A DNA stretch of 64,000 nucleotides from Linnemannia hyalina. Lineage: Eukaryota; Mortierellomycota; Mortierellomycetes; Mortierellales; Mortierellaceae. The stretch's first letter is position 1. Each line of letters begins with the position of its first letter. The notes below the pieces were generated by a model that was not told the origin of the DNA, made no database searches, and was given only the letters and a program-made list of their open reading frames with translations. Where the stretch lies: contig JAHRHY010000010.1 of assembly GCA_019671135.1 (NCBI GenBank), positions 1,116,001 to 1,180,000 on the forward strand. Direction: 5' to 3'. Shown here in pieces: positions 45,586-58,685 of this stretch. The translations under genes and the position numbers were made by a program.

Positions 45586-48500
45586 GTACTTTCTCTCTCA
45601 TACATTGGTCTTGCTTTCACCTTTACCGCGGCTGCTCCCTTTGTACTGACTATCCTTATCGCACGCTAAACAAAAACAATAACAACATGCAACGACAACA
45701 TCAGCGACAACATCAGCGACAATTATCCTCACAACCATCTCCTTGTTTTCCTTCGTCTCCCCTTCCCTTCCTCTCTCTATCTCCTGTAGGAACATTCTTT
45801 CGCGTCTGTTTTTGAAAGTTCACAACCTCCTTTTTTATCCGTTAAAAAGACACGATTAACGAAGTGTCCGCATACGTCTTGTGCAACCTGTCTTTTTTCC
45901 ATCTCTTCCTCTTTTTTCTTCCTCTCAAACTCTCTCTCTCTGTGTGTGTGTGTGTGTGTGTGTGTGTTTGTGTGTGACTCCCTAACCTTTTTTCCTTCCC
46001 TTCTCCTAAGTTTCCTTCCCACCGAGCGCCATGGCCCCCTTCCTTCTTTTTCTTGAAGAAAGGTCGGGATCGACGCGGCCCCTCGAACTTCATCTCTCGC
46101 TCGCGCCCTTATCATCAATTGCCTCTTTCTTCTTTTCCTCATTCGTCCTTCCCGCCCATTTTCTTTTTCCTTCAACGCGTCTCTTATTTTCCTACCCTTC
46201 GTCACGTCTCCCTTCTGCTTCCACAAGGTTTAGCTATAGGTTGACTTTCCCGCGGAAAGGGGTTTACTTCCCAGTTTGCCCCAAAATTGACGTTTTGCCT
46301 GCTTTTCTTTCTTCTCTTGCACCATTGCGCCATCATACTGAAATTGCCAAAAAAAAAAAAAAAAAAAAAAACACATCACTGATCTCATGCTAAATTGCAC
46401 TTGTAGGGGCTGTATTTTTGGCTGACCCAATTTTATTACCCCCCTCTTGTTTGCTTGAATGTCTCGATGCCGTGACCATGGGGCTAATATCTAACTGCGT
46501 TGCGTGAATAGGTGGGTGCGGGAAAAAAGAGGATGGACCATCCAATTTACATAGCGCAGATGGTTATGCAAGACACTCTTTCATTATGATCATTGATAGA
46601 GATAAAGAGAGATAGAAGGTGAAGTAGATATTGCGCATATCTAAGAAAAAGACAGCAAATACCACAGTAATAAAGGGTGCGCCCACTGTTACCATTACTA
46701 CTAATACTCACTCCCTGTTTGATAGCAAACATACACTTTTTTCATCAACTCATATCACACACCATCAATGGGTTGGAACCCATATCTGCTTCAAGTTATT
46801 TCGCATTGATGTTGCTGCCTGTGTTGGTGGGAGGAAGTGAAATTAGTTTCGCTTACTACTATCCACTATTTCCTCCGGTGTGCCTTTTTTTTCTTCCTTT
46901 GTACTCGCCTTTGCACTCAGTTCTTACATGCAAACATAGCCCGCTCTACCCCCACCATCCATCCATCTTACCACAAACAAACACGCCACTTCTGCGCTTC
47001 CATCTCCTTTGTCTCTCTGTCCTAACCTTCTCCTTCCCTGTGCCCTGCTGTCCATTTCGTCGTCGCTTTTCAATCCTCCTTTTGTTACAGGTATAGAACC
47101 CTACCGTCCCTACCGTTAACATCACCCATCTTGCTGCTTGTCCTTCCTTTCACTCCTACCGCATTTTTTCTTTTGGTTCATTTTTCTATTGGGATGCTTC
47201 CTTCTGCACTGCGCCCATCCTGCATCATGTCGAACAGCTCAAACCCGTGTCGTTACTGTCGTTTGATAATGGGCAAACGAAGAAGAAGGGGAAAAGAAAA
47301 GGATGAGATGGAAACAAAAGAACCACATACAAACAATGCGGAAAAGAAAAGTGAGGATGGGACAGTAACAGAGTCATTGCCAAACACGTTTTTGAGTGAA
47401 ACGCCCAATGGTCAGGTTGTACTTCTATTGCATGATGTTTGTCCTCCCGTCCGGATGTATATATCCTGGCGTTGCTGTTGTTGATGTTGCTATAGTTGAT
47501 ATGCCTTGCCGCTCGAACTCTCGGGCTTATTATGCGGCAAAAAAAACCCCCCCTCCAGTATCGAAAAAGGGCGGGGTCTTAGCTTTGTTTGTCATGTTAC
47601 TAGGCAAAAAAAAATGGCGGGAGCAGCGAAGGAGCTCGATCATTTCCGCGGTTTAACTATTTTTTTGGGGGGGGTGTTTTCCTAACGTGCGATGTGGATC
47701 GTGCCCCCCCCCTCCCCTTTCGCCGCGAGCGAAAGGGCCAGGTGGGGGGAGGAAAGGAAGTGGAGTTCGTTCAACCCCCGCCTCTGACTCCTTTCGGAGA
47801 AGGAGGGAGTCAGTGATCAGGATGGGAAGAAGTGAGGGAATGGTGCATTTTTTGTATTGGGGTCTGTGTTGAGTGGCTCAGGCACGGCACGGCACGGACA
47901 AAAGGGGATAGAAAGGGAGGTACTTTGTGGTTTTCGGTATCTAACGAATCTATAACGAATCTGAGGGAACAGGTTAGAAAAACAACAATGACAAAAAGAG
48001 GAGAGGATGAGGCGACCGCGCGGTATCTTCTCCATTGACACGAATAAGCAAACACACACGATAACGAATGAATAAAAGAAAAAAAAGGAATCATGCAAAG
48101 GACGGAGAGGGGAAACAACTCACAGAGTTTGTGAGAGTACGGAGAAGTTGAGGGCCAGTCGGTCAGTCGGCCAGTCAAGTGAATAGTGGACTTTTTTCCC
48201 GCCATTTTCACTTTGGCCCTTTTCGTTTAGGTCGCTTCTTGTATTTGTTGTTGTTTTCTTTGGACTTTTCCCGCCATTGTTGTGATGTGGATGATGTCTG
48301 TATTGTACCGTGTGACAAACAAACAAAACGACTGCCCTCCGCCCCTTTTTTACATACTCGCTTTTGTTTGTACTCACACAGCGCTCCTCAGAAGTCCCAT
48401 TCCAGTCATAAAAAAATGGGTTGATTCAATGGATACCTCATTTTTTGTATTGTATCCAGCTGAGAAAAGAAAACTCAACCTTTCCTTCCTCTTCCTTTTC

Positions 48501-49196
48501 TTCCCTGTCATTTTCCTCCCTCTCACTTTCCTTTTCTTCCCGCGCCGCGCGTCCCCCCTCCAATTTTCGCCCCTTCCTTCCTTTCTTCGTTCCTTCCTCC
48601 CTCTCTTCCTTCCCTTTCATCCCTAGCCTTTCACTCTCTTGTTTTTATAGTGTTTTTTCTCGGGTTGTTGTTGAGGAGGAATTGGTGAACATGGGTCTGG
48701 GGAAAGGAGGAAAGAGGAAAGTGAGAATGTGTGTATGCCTGCGCCCACAAATGCTGGTATGTTTGTTGTTTTTGTGGTTGTTTGTGTACATAAACGTGCG
48801 TCGTTGAAACTGGTCTTTGTCTAACGACAGAGACTAAAACGGCGAAGAAATCAAACCAAAACCAAAACCAAAAAAAAAGGACGTTGTTGCGTTTGTTTTG
48901 AGGAAGGAAAATGCCGATAGAAAGACAAGAGAGATCGGGGAGTCAGGTACAATCGTTGTTGTTGCTATTGACGACATTTCTTTGTCTCTGGACGCGATTC
49001 GATCTTCAGATCAGGAACGATTTTAGCTCCATCAACCTCTCTTTCAAACAATATATCCTTTTTTCTTATTGTTTGGCTGTCTTGTTGCGGTTGTTGTTTG
49101 TTTATTTCATTCATCCCTTTTGTTGTTGAGCATCCTCATTGTTAACGCGTTTATCGCATTCATTTACATCAAGTCTTGTCTAGTGCTGAGAAGAGA
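44510..49196. other. long gene-poor region with microsatellites
   Basis: No confident gene is seen on either strand. Simple repeats are a GT/GTAT tract (about 45518-45584), a second GT tract (about 45941-45976), an A run (about 46350-46370) and an ACAACA run (about 45181-45215). A C/G-rich segment with two hairpin-forming inverted repeats lies at about 47700-47815. Many frames here are pyrimidine-tract readings (Ser/Leu/Phe/Pro). Confidence 0.45.
45518..45584. repeat. GT-rich microsatellite
   Basis: TGTGTGTATG units followed by an uninterrupted GT dinucleotide run. A second GT run lies at about 45941-45976. Confidence 0.9.
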
Positions 49197-49517
49197 ATGT
49201 CTTCGGATTTCTTTCCCACAGAGAAGTGGGAGGATCGACGTTGCGATCTTTTTTCTCCTCCCGCAGATGTCCCTGCCGAAATGGATGAGGATGACCAAGA
49301 CGAGCTTGCACTGCCGACGGGAGCAATTGTGGAAGAAATGGAAACCACCTCGTCGTCATCTCCTTCACTTTTTTCTTCTATCTCCTCCTCGAGCAAGGTG
49401 ATATCGCCAGCCCTAGTAGTATCGGCAGATCCCGCTGCTGCTGCTGCCGTCGATCTAGTTGACGAATGGGCTCCGATTCATGAACAACCCCAACTTCCAA
49501 CGGTAGGTTCAAACTAA
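49197..49517 (+). CDS. hypothetical acidic Ser-rich protein (possible first exon)
   Basis: An ATG-started frame of 106 codons reads MSSDFFPTEKWEDRRCDLFS, then an acidic segment (EMDEDDQDELALPTG), Ser runs and DLVDEWAPIHEQPQLPT. The composition is much more protein-like than the surrounding tract readings. A good donor (GTAGGT) begins at 49504, just before the stop, so this may be the first exon of a longer gene. I could not find a matching acceptor with a convincing next exon. No family is recognised. Confidence 0.35.
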   Translation: MSSDFFPTEKWEDRRCDLFSPPADVPAEMDEDDQDELALPTGAIVEEMETTSSSSPSLFSSISSSSKVISPALVVSADPAAAAAVDLVDEWAPIHEQPQLPTVGSN

Positions 49518-52500
49518 AATCGTAGAAAATAGAACAACAATCACGGGTCGCAATCTTTCTGTCCAAAAAAAAAAAGTACTTTGCTTTTCGTGCTCCACCT
49601 CCGCTGTCAATATTCATGCAACCTTCCCTGTTCTCCCACTTCTCTCTCGTAAACACACATACACATACACACCCTTCTACTCTCGTTCTCTCTCCACGAT
49701 TTGCTTCCCGCCAGTTTCTTTGTCATTGTATACCTGCGAAAGAGGTGGGTGATGAAGGCTTATATTTGTTGACATGTCGAAAAAGACGGATCCTTGTCAG
49801 TTAGTTGATCCATCTATCCCACTCCTTCGTTTCTTTTTTTTTCCCGCCTCAATGATGCCATGGGTGGACAAGATGCATAGGAACAATGGAGCATACAAAA
49901 AAGAGGGCAGCGTGTTTGAAGGAGAGGGGGAGGACGGCTCAACCCATTTGATGCTCTTGACGGGTAAAGAGCTCTGTTTTGTTTTAGGTTCGCGTTTCCA
50001 CTCTCTCTTTCACTTCAGTCAAAGAAGGATACACGCTTTTTGTTATTATACCTTCAGCCTATTCCCTCAGCTTGACTCTCCCTTTCTCTCTATCCCTCCT
50101 TCCCTCCCACCCCTCGCGAAATTAGCTTTTTTCCGCGGACATGGTGTAATGTTCTGCATAGTATTCCAAGGCTAAAAAAATGTAATATAATTGGTGGGAG
50201 GTAAGGGAAGAAAAAGGGAAGAAAAAGGAGAAAGAGAAGGAAGGAAGAAAGGAAGGGAGGGTCAAGACCCGTAACATGGGGTCCAAAAAACATACGAATG
50301 GGATGTATGGAAAATACACTTGTACTCCCAGTCAGGCAAAGGATCAGCACGCATTGCGTGTATGCATGTACACTTGCTTCTGAACACAAACCTCAAACCA
50401 TTCTCTCCCCTTCCTTCTTTCGTGTTCAAAAGTTTGTCCCACCCCCCTCCTCCCCAGTCGATCTGACCCGCCTTGTGGACCGATGCATTTTTTTGCTCAC
50501 TCTTTTTACGCCAACTTGAAATTGCAGGGACGCGTCACTTCTCTCCCTGTCTTTACTGTTTTTTTCATGTGTTCTTTAAGAGAGCACAATAGCACAAAAA
50601 CAGGGCAATAAGGGAGAAGAGGGAAAGGATGCGATGCGATGCATCGATGCAGAAGGGAGTCAACTCCTCTACCGCAATAAAATATAACGAAGAAATGCGA
50701 TCGGCGGATTTTGTTTGGGTCGCTTTGGTTTTGGCGGGAAAAAAATTAAAGGGCAGAGGCAAAGGGCTCCTCGCTCTCATTCTCCCTCTCCCCCTTCCCC
50801 CCTTCTCTCTCTCTCCCTTCCTCTCTCCCTTCTGTTTTTGTGTCCTGTGCAACTGTGCGCCTACTTTTACTAGGGCTCCCTCCACCTTGCCCAGACCCCC
50901 TTTCTTCGTTTCTTCCCATTAGTGAGCATTTGTTGTATTATTTCGCGAAATCTTCAATTCAATCGGGGTCTTGCTCTTCTTTCCTATTCGTTGTTGTACA
51001 ATGCGCGAGATGCAGTAGAACAATTGTTATAGAACACAAGATAAAAAAAAAAGGATCGAGGGCAGTTTTACCAGCCAACCCTCTCTTATGCTCTTGCTTC
51101 TTTGTAACCAAAACTGAGACGGAGAAGAGTGTGGCGTGGTTGGCGTGGTTGAAAAATGGCACCACAAAGGGTAGAGGGACGAATGGGGTGGCACAGAAGG
51201 CCAGGTGTTTTCTTGGCCCATCGACGAATGAGAGAGTGGCTTGAGAGAGCTTAGGGGCGATACCATTTTGGGAGAGTTGCAACATCGTGCAATCCAATTA
51301 TGATTGGAGTGTGTTAACGTATTTTAACAAATGGGAGATGGAGAGAGCGGTCGAGAGTGGCCGATATCGAGTGTTCAAAGACCAGCAAGGAAACAAGTGG
51401 CAGGCTCAACTCTTACTCTTGGCGACGGTGGTCTCTGAACGACAGCATATGAGGGATGATTATGAAAGACGTTTTTAAAAGGGGATCAACTCTCATTTCT
51501 ACCGCCTGACAAGATGTCGATCGACTGCATCCGTTTAATTCGCTCTTCTTCTCAGTCTTCTACTCCTCTTACTCTCCCGTTGTGAATAATAGAAAGTGAA
51601 ATATGTAAATGAGTATATAGGGGTGGAATGATTGATTGCTTGAGAGAGAAGAAGAAGCGCACTTCTGTTCCTCGCTTTCATGCTTTCGCCCTTTTGTTGG
51701 CGACTTGGCAGAGTCAAGTGGACAGAGAGCGAGATGGGATAACAACATCAATAATATGCGAATGAGAACAAATAACAACAGCGGTAGTGATTCCTATGAT
51801 TCCTATGTGTACAGTTCTACTTGAACATAGATATAGAAGACGACGAAGAGATAGGATAATCTTCTTGTTGTCCTCACCTCCACTTTGACTTTGCTTCACG
51901 TTTCTCTGCTTCCTTATTTCTTCTTTGTCTTGCTCATCATCTTTTTTGTACCTCTTTCTTCCTTTCCTCTCATTCCTTCTACTCTTCCTTCGTCTTATCT
52001 CTTCGTACCCTTCGTACTCGCACTCGTCCTTTGTACCTTTCGGTCTCTCATTTTCCTTTAAGTACCCTCTCCATTCGCTCGTCTGTCGCCTTCAAGTCCT
52101 CCACCCATTCGTGTCTTTCATTCATCTACAACTGCGAAAAAAAGACTTTGTCCTCTTTCCCTTACTCCTTTCGCCGCCATTTCATTTCTATCTTTTCTCA
52201 TTTGACTTACTGCACATTACGCTACAAAGGTACCTGCCCCCATTCTATTCGCATCCCTCGCTTGACAACCTTCCTTCTCTTCTTTACTCAGGCTCGGGTG
52301 CGCTTCTTCCATCGCTCGCACTTTAACAGATACATATGTAGCCTTTCCAATTTCTCTGACTCTGACTCTGACTCTGTCTGCCTCCTCGATAATCTACTAT
52401 CTCCTCCCTTCCTTCCCTTGCACATTGTTCCCTACACTATCTTCTACAATACAACTACTGCCGCTGCAATATCCCGCCTTTTTGTTCTGTTCTTCCCGCG

Positions 52501-53995
52501 TGAGAATATATACTTATATATTCAACCCAAAAGAAAAGGAAAAAATCCTGATCGCACACTTACTTCCGTTCTTACCCCTGTGCTATTTTTCTGTAAGAAA
52601 CTACCCATCCATTCAGACAGCCCAATTCATTCATCTCCACACATACTATATTCACACATCTCTGACCTCACACATACATATAAACATACACGTTTGTTTG
52701 TTTGTATTTGCAAACAATCGATTCACCCCCTTTATCAACCCCCTTCAGTCAACCCGTCTGCTCGAACGGGCATCTTTTTGTTCATTTAAAGAAAGAGATC
52801 CGCCTTCCTCTCTCCCATCCCCTTCTATCTCTTTTTCTCTGTTCCCTTTTTTCTCCTCTCCTGTACATCTTTTACCCTTGTTCATCATCCCTTTAGCATT
52901 GTCTTGTTTTTCTTTTAGCTTGATTTTCTCTTTTCCCTCCTTTTTCTTTCTTTTTTCTCTCTTGCTCCATCAATTGCTTTTCTGCTTCCTCTCACCACTT
53001 CCTTTCCCCTCTTCTTCATTCATCCACTTTCAACTTCTTATTGTTCCCCTATACCCATTCACCTCGTTCTCTTTTTTCTGTAAATATCTTTGCATATACA
53101 AACATAACATCATACCATCACGCTGAGTGAGTCGAGTGAAGTAAGCATAATGTCTTATGGGTTATTTTTTATTTCATCTGCTGGCAGAGAAAAAGAGAAA
53201 CCCCCACCACACTCCAAAAAAAAAAAAAAAAAAAAAAAACCTACACCAAACCCCATTCACCCTATGCTCACTAGACGCTGAAATGAATGACCTCGTTGGC
53301 TATTGCTCTCGATTACCCTCTCGGTTTTCCTCTCCCTCACTCTCGGTCAACAACAAACAACAGAAAACACAAACGCATTTGTTGTTGTTGTTATTGTTGT
53401 CGTTGTTCTTTTTTTTTTTTATCCTGTCCCTTTCTTTTTTATCCGTTCTCGTGCGCACGCATACGCATACGCATACAGTGTTTACCAGACGAATCTGTCT
53501 CTTCTTTTTTTATTTCGAGTGCATGCGGTGTGTGTATGTATATGTTTGTTATGCGTTGCAGTTCTTTTTTTACTCTCCTTGTGCCTGCACTAATCCTTGC
53601 CGCTTACATCTATCATACGCATCAGAACGTAACCACCCTACTTTTGTTTCCAATTGGGTTATCTTGCGCATTGTCACTGGTAATCTTGTCACATACAGTG
53701 TCAAGATACACAGAACACAACACAAAGGGTGCAGGCAACATGAGCCGCGTGTGGCACGCACCCTCTCCCCTGTCTCATACCGCTCAGTTGATCCACATCT
53801 GCCTCAGAAAAAGATGAAAAGAGAAGGACATGACACCCAGTCGCGCATTTTCCCTATGGTGACGATGAGGGGAGGCAAGAGAGAGGAGAGAGAGGAGAGG
53901 GAGGAGAGGGGAGAGAGAGGAGAGAGAGGAGAGAGGAGAGAGGAGAGAGGAGAGAGAAGGCACCAGCGCGCTTGTATTTTTTTTCTCGTTCAATG

Positions 53996-54028
<33 letters not shown>

Positions 54029-54144
54029 GCGAAGCAGCAACCAACTACGTCGTTTGCCTGCCTCATTCGAGATTAACACATAAAAAAAAAAGGAGAGAAA
54101 AAGAGACCACAAAAAACAAACAAACAAACAAACAACACTGGGGA
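49518..54144. other. CT-rich region upstream of the Zn-cluster gene
   Basis: The stretch is strongly pyrimidine-rich on the plus strand from about 51900 to 53100. It contains an A run (about 53216-53240), a GAGAG/GGAGA array (about 53877-53957), a CAA run (about 53995-54028) and an AAAC run (about 54113-54134). A short protein-like plus-strand frame (about 51302-51478, NYDWSVLTYFNKWEMERAVE and on) stands alone. Part of the region may be a long leader of the downstream gene; no gene is called. Confidence 0.4.
53877..53957. repeat. GA-rich tandem array
   Basis: Imperfect GAGAGAGGAGAG units in tandem over about 80 bp. The nearby CAA trinucleotide run follows at about 53995-54028. Confidence 0.8.
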
Positions 54145-56634
54145 TTGACATTAGCATTGACAACAACGAGCAGTGGACTCGTGTTCATCGACATCATATC
54201 CATACATTCATTCATTTCATTTTTCATTTCCATTCCTGATCCATTGATCGTCAAGACCTGGGCGGATCTTGTAGACCGTTCAAGAGCACCTACTAACCCT
54301 CCTCTTTTCTCTTCTCTTCTCCCTCCTCCCATCTGTTTTCTATCATTCTTCAATTTGCCATTTTTCTCTTACAATCCCCCTCTCCGCCGTTGCCAGATCC
54401 CTCTTCCTGTGAACAATACGACCCCAGGCACCAACACCGCCAACAACAGCTTGCTTAGCCAACAACAAGATCAACAACTCCAGCTTCAATTACATTCGCC
54501 AGCGGCAACAGAACTCAAACTCCAAATCGGCGACTTGGCTCAACACCTCCACTGGGCTCCCCACACCTTCCTCCTCGAAAATTCTCCGGACGAACCACAA
54601 CATTTCCTACTCTCCAGCACAAGCAATTGCGAGAACAGTCATTCAACCTCTTCAACCTGCAGCAACGAATTGAACACCCGCACCGACACTCTCTTCACTC
54701 TCACTGGTCACCGCACCAACAATAGTACCCCCTCACCACAAGCACATCATTCCTCGCCATCCATTTCCCAAGAGCAAGTACAACAACAAGTACAAGTGCA
54801 TCAGGAACCACAACCTAGCCACAATAGTTACCACTCTACCTACAACGAGAACAGCGACATTGTAATTGACTTCAACACAGACCTCAAAAGAGACACAGGA
54901 TCGACAACACTTGACCTATTACTCGGTCTCGACCTCGATTTCGACGATTTCGACCTCGAATTGAGCCTTGACTTTGACTTTGACCTCGACCTTGAACTTT
55001 GTCATCGCCAGCCAACCCCAACCTCCGCTTCGTTTGCCTCTGCCTCTACTCCAACTTCAACTTCAACTCGAGCTGCAACTCAGACAACCACCCCTGGCCC
55101 TCACCCCAATCCCAATCCTCACCTTGCTCAACAGTCTAGTCACTTCGATTATTCTGACTCTGTCGTTGGTCCTCTCCCTCGTTGGTCACATCCCGGACAA
55201 GTCGTGGCACAAGATCGTCGCCTCCCTCACCGCCACCCTCTCCTTTCTTTTTCTTCTCATCCGTTTCTTTTTTACACCCCTGCTTCACCTCTGCCGGACC
55301 TCGACGTTGAACCTTTCGATACACTTCACCCTTATTTTCACACCACACCTGCATCTACACCAACAACATCGCAAAGCAACCTGTTATCGACATCGGATCA
55401 CCCCTCGCTAGCACCTTCCTCCCTCAGCAAGGAGGCTCTCGGCAAAATACCTCGATTCAATTACCCTACTAGCCGGCCCAGGACAACATCCTTGCCCACA
55501 CTCAACCAGCAACAACAGCAACAACAACGCTTTGGTGGCCCCCTCACTCCAAAAACAACAACAACAAAAACAACAACAACAACAACAACACTCACCCCAC
55601 CATTATCCCTCACGCTCACTTCAAGCGGCGTCGGCGGTGACATCAACAAAAAGAACATTGCTTTTGGTATCGCAACCGAAAGTGATCTGCAAAACCTACT
55701 ATCGAGCGACTGCGACAGCATTAGTACAAACGCCGATTCTACATTTGAGCGGGGCGCCTTGATCCCTTGTTCCCATTCTGGTTCATCCTCCCACCATCTG
55801 TCGTCCTCTGCATCCTGCCCTCACAACGGCAGCAAGACCTCTTCCACTTCTCCGCCCTCATCCACATTCTTTCCTTCACCTTCTACACATTCCTCTACTT
55901 CTTCCTCTTTTACTCCTTCTCCGCCTTTTTCTTGTTCTTTTCATAACCCTTCGATGGTCATCAACTCTACTCTCCTCCTCTCGGAACAAGACCAGCAGGA
56001 TCACTTTGGCCTCACCGAGCAGCTCGAAGTCGCACTAGCATTGAGCAACAGCAACAACCTCGGTTTCTCCCCATACGACTCTCATCAAGTACACCGCCTC
56101 TCGCCCAGCCGGTTTCCCTATTATTTTTCTCCTTCATCAGCAGCAGTATCATCAACTTTCCCAAACTCCTCCTCCTCCTCAATAACAGAGTCCAGAGGAG
56201 CGGCGGGGACCATGTCGACCCCTTCGGACCAGGGCCAGTTGGATCAGGAGCAGGAGGAGCAATCCTTCAGAGCTCTGGACCTGTTTGCTCAGCAAGATAT
56301 CGATTTCGGCCTCCTCGTTCCCAGCAGCAACAGCTCTTCAGTACCTCCCACTATGGGCGATGGCAACCCATTCGCTCACACTCACGCTTCCACTCCTTCT
56401 CTTCCCACTGTCTCCTCATCGCCTTCGTCGTCGTCTCCCTTTGCAGATCCACTCTCTGGGTCATTCTCACCAATTGAGCGGCTAGCATTCCATCCTGCAA
56501 ATTCCAGTAACCTTTCCTCCTTTCCTGGTCACCCGTTCAACCAACAGCAACAGCAACAGCAACCACAACAGCAACAGCAACCACAACCACAACCTCAACA
56601 ACAACAACAGCAACAGCAACAGCAACAGCAACAA

Positions 56635-56687
<53 letters not shown>

Positions 56688-56688
56688 A

Positions 56689-56741
<53 letters not shown>

Positions 56742-58533
56742 ACAACAGCAACAACAACAGCAACAGCAGCAACATCAACAACAACCTTCATCTCACCTCC
56801 ACCAACCTCATCCTCACCAACAGCAACAGCAACTCTTTTTGGGTCAAGATATGTCCAACCAGCCGTCCTCCTCGTCATCGTCGTTCTCGAGTTCCCGGCC
56901 GCTTCTGCCCATGCCGATGACCATATCCACCTCCCGATCGCCATCCGAGTCCTCGTCACCTTCACCGTCAGGGGCTTCTTCTCCATCATCTCCTTCATAC
57001 GACGACATCCTCCTTCCAGTGGTCGCGTGCGCAGCCTGCAAGAGGTCGCATATCAAATGTGACCATGGTCGCCCTTGCCTAAACTGCCTCAAGCACCCGT
57101 CCAAGGCTAAGACCTGTCGCGATGCTGTCCCCAAACCGAGAGGACGTCCAAAGGGTGGAAGCAAAGTTGCGGCCGAGTCCCTCACGATGGTCAAGCCGAT
57201 GCCGCATGCCATCTACCCTTTCCATTCTTCTGGAGCGACGATTAGCGGGTACTACCCTCCTTATCCCACTCATCCCCATCTCCATCCTCACCACCGTCCT
57301 TTGCATCCTCAACAACATCAGCAGCAGCAACAATACCATCGTCAACGTGCCATGTCATTACCACAGATTCCACAGCACTTGCAGCCTTATCACCACCTTA
57401 ACCAACAGCAACAGCAACAGCAACAGATTCAAAATCTCCCGCCTACGTTTCTTTTGCACCAACAGCAACAGCAACAATTCCAACAGCAGCAACAGCAACA
57501 GCACCAGCAACAACAACAGCAACAGCACCAGCAACAGCAGCAACAGCACCAGCAACAGCACCAAACATACCAAAACCAGCCGCCCATGATGCAACAAGTC
57601 CAGCAGCCACCTGTCCTCCAGCAACAGCCACAACAGCAAATGCACCAGCAGCAACCTACTGCCCCATTGTTGCATCAACGGACCTTCTCTCATCCACAGC
57701 GACTGTCGGTGTCCGGGCACCCGGGTTTCCAGCCTTACCAGCCGACTGGTACAGTCCCAATGTCGGCGACGGTGCCGAGCCTATCGCCTCCTGTGGTCCC
57801 AGCTGTGCTGCCTGATGGAGGAGGTCACCATTCGTCATCGGCCTCGTCGTCCTCTTCTCACTCGTCGTCGTCGACAACACCCCCTATGCCCAGGCAGTCC
57901 ATCGTCCGTGCTGGTACCGGAGGAGGAGGAGGAGGAGGAGGAGGAGGAGGAGGAGAGGGAGTACCACCCCCTCCTGTTTCTCCTATGCAGATGCAGCGCC
58001 TTCCATCACAGCCCCGTGCGGATGCACTGCAGTTCCAGCAACAGATCCAGCGGCAGCAACCGCAACAGATGACTATGATGCCGCAGAAACGCTTCTACAC
58101 ACAGCATCACCAGCAGCAACAACAGCTTCAGATGCAGCAGCTTCAATTCCAACAGTTGATGCACAACCCTCATCACCAACAACAGCAGTTCTCAATGCAA
58201 TCGCCACCTCTTCCTCTGTCGCCTCCTCCTCACCCGCAGCAGCAGGTACAACAGGTACATCAACAAGTACAACAACAACAGCAGCAGCAAGAGCCGCAGA
58301 TGGTATTCCAACCGCTGTACCACAACCCACACCATCGGAATTTGAACAACAACCGCCTCCTCCGCCGATCCTCTCTGCAGATCCCTCTCTCCTCCTTCTC
58401 ATCCACAGTAACTTCGTCGTCGTCAGTGGTTGGAGGTGCAGGAGTACAGGCATTGTCGTCGTCGTCTAACATCCCAACTTTTCCGTCTTCTGGTTTGCAT
58501 GACGAAGAGATGGCCGAGATCGTAGAGGAGTAG
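54145..58533 (+). CDS. poly-Gln Zn(II)2Cys6 transcription factor (N-terminus unresolved)
   Basis: One frame stays open for 1462 codons. The DNA-binding core at ~962-991 is CAACKRSHIKC...CLNC...C, spaced CX2CX6CX5CX2CX9C, a Zn2Cys6 binuclear cluster. It is followed directly by a basic AT-hook-like PKPRGRPKGG. A very long Gln run (about 56541-56781 in DNA) precedes it. His/Gln/Pro-rich activation-type sequence follows, with a Gly run from GGA repeats (about 57920-57955). There is no in-frame ATG before 55954; the next is at 56212 in a good context (GGGGACCATG). So either translation starts there (859 or 773 aa), or an unseen upstream exon supplies the start. The acidic, Ser/Gln-rich text before 55954 (for example SNTDLK-like and repeated Leu-Asp-Phe-Asp) looks translated. 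Confidence 0.8.
56538..56790. repeat. CAG/CAA repeat encoding poly-Gln
   Basis: A run of mixed CAG and CAA codons, with early CCA interruptions and a terminal CAT, encodes a Gln tract of roughly 65 uninterrupted codons inside the Zn-cluster protein. Mixed codons normally stabilise such tracts. Length polymorphism between strains is expected. Confidence 0.95.
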
Positions 58534-58599
58534 TAGTTCTCTTTTCCTCTCCTTCCTCTTCCCATTTAGACCACACTTACAGCGTTTTTTTTTTTTTAC

Positions 58600-58605
58600 A
58601 ATAAA
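58600..58605 (+). terminator. AATAAA polyadenylation signal
   Basis: ACAATAAATGAG lies about 70 bp after the stop codon of the Zn-cluster gene, following a T run, and fits a fungal cleavage/polyadenylation site. Confidence 0.55.
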
Positions 58606-58685
58606 TGAGAAAAAAGGCCAAGCATAAAAAGAGATATGTTTGTTATTCGAGTCTTTTTGTTTGTTAGTTAAGTTTGCTTGTTTTT

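Noticed and set aside
45236..45601. 121-codon minus-strand frame with His-Thr repeats
   Set aside because: The His-Thr run is a reading of the GT microsatellite.
52031..53126. Long plus-strand frames of 230-250 codons
   Set aside because: Ser/Phe/Leu/Pro-dominated readings of a CT-rich tract, without good starts or motifs; better explained as leader or low-complexity DNA.
56482..56784. 100-codon poly-Leu minus-strand frame
   Set aside because: Antisense of the CAG/CAA repeat.
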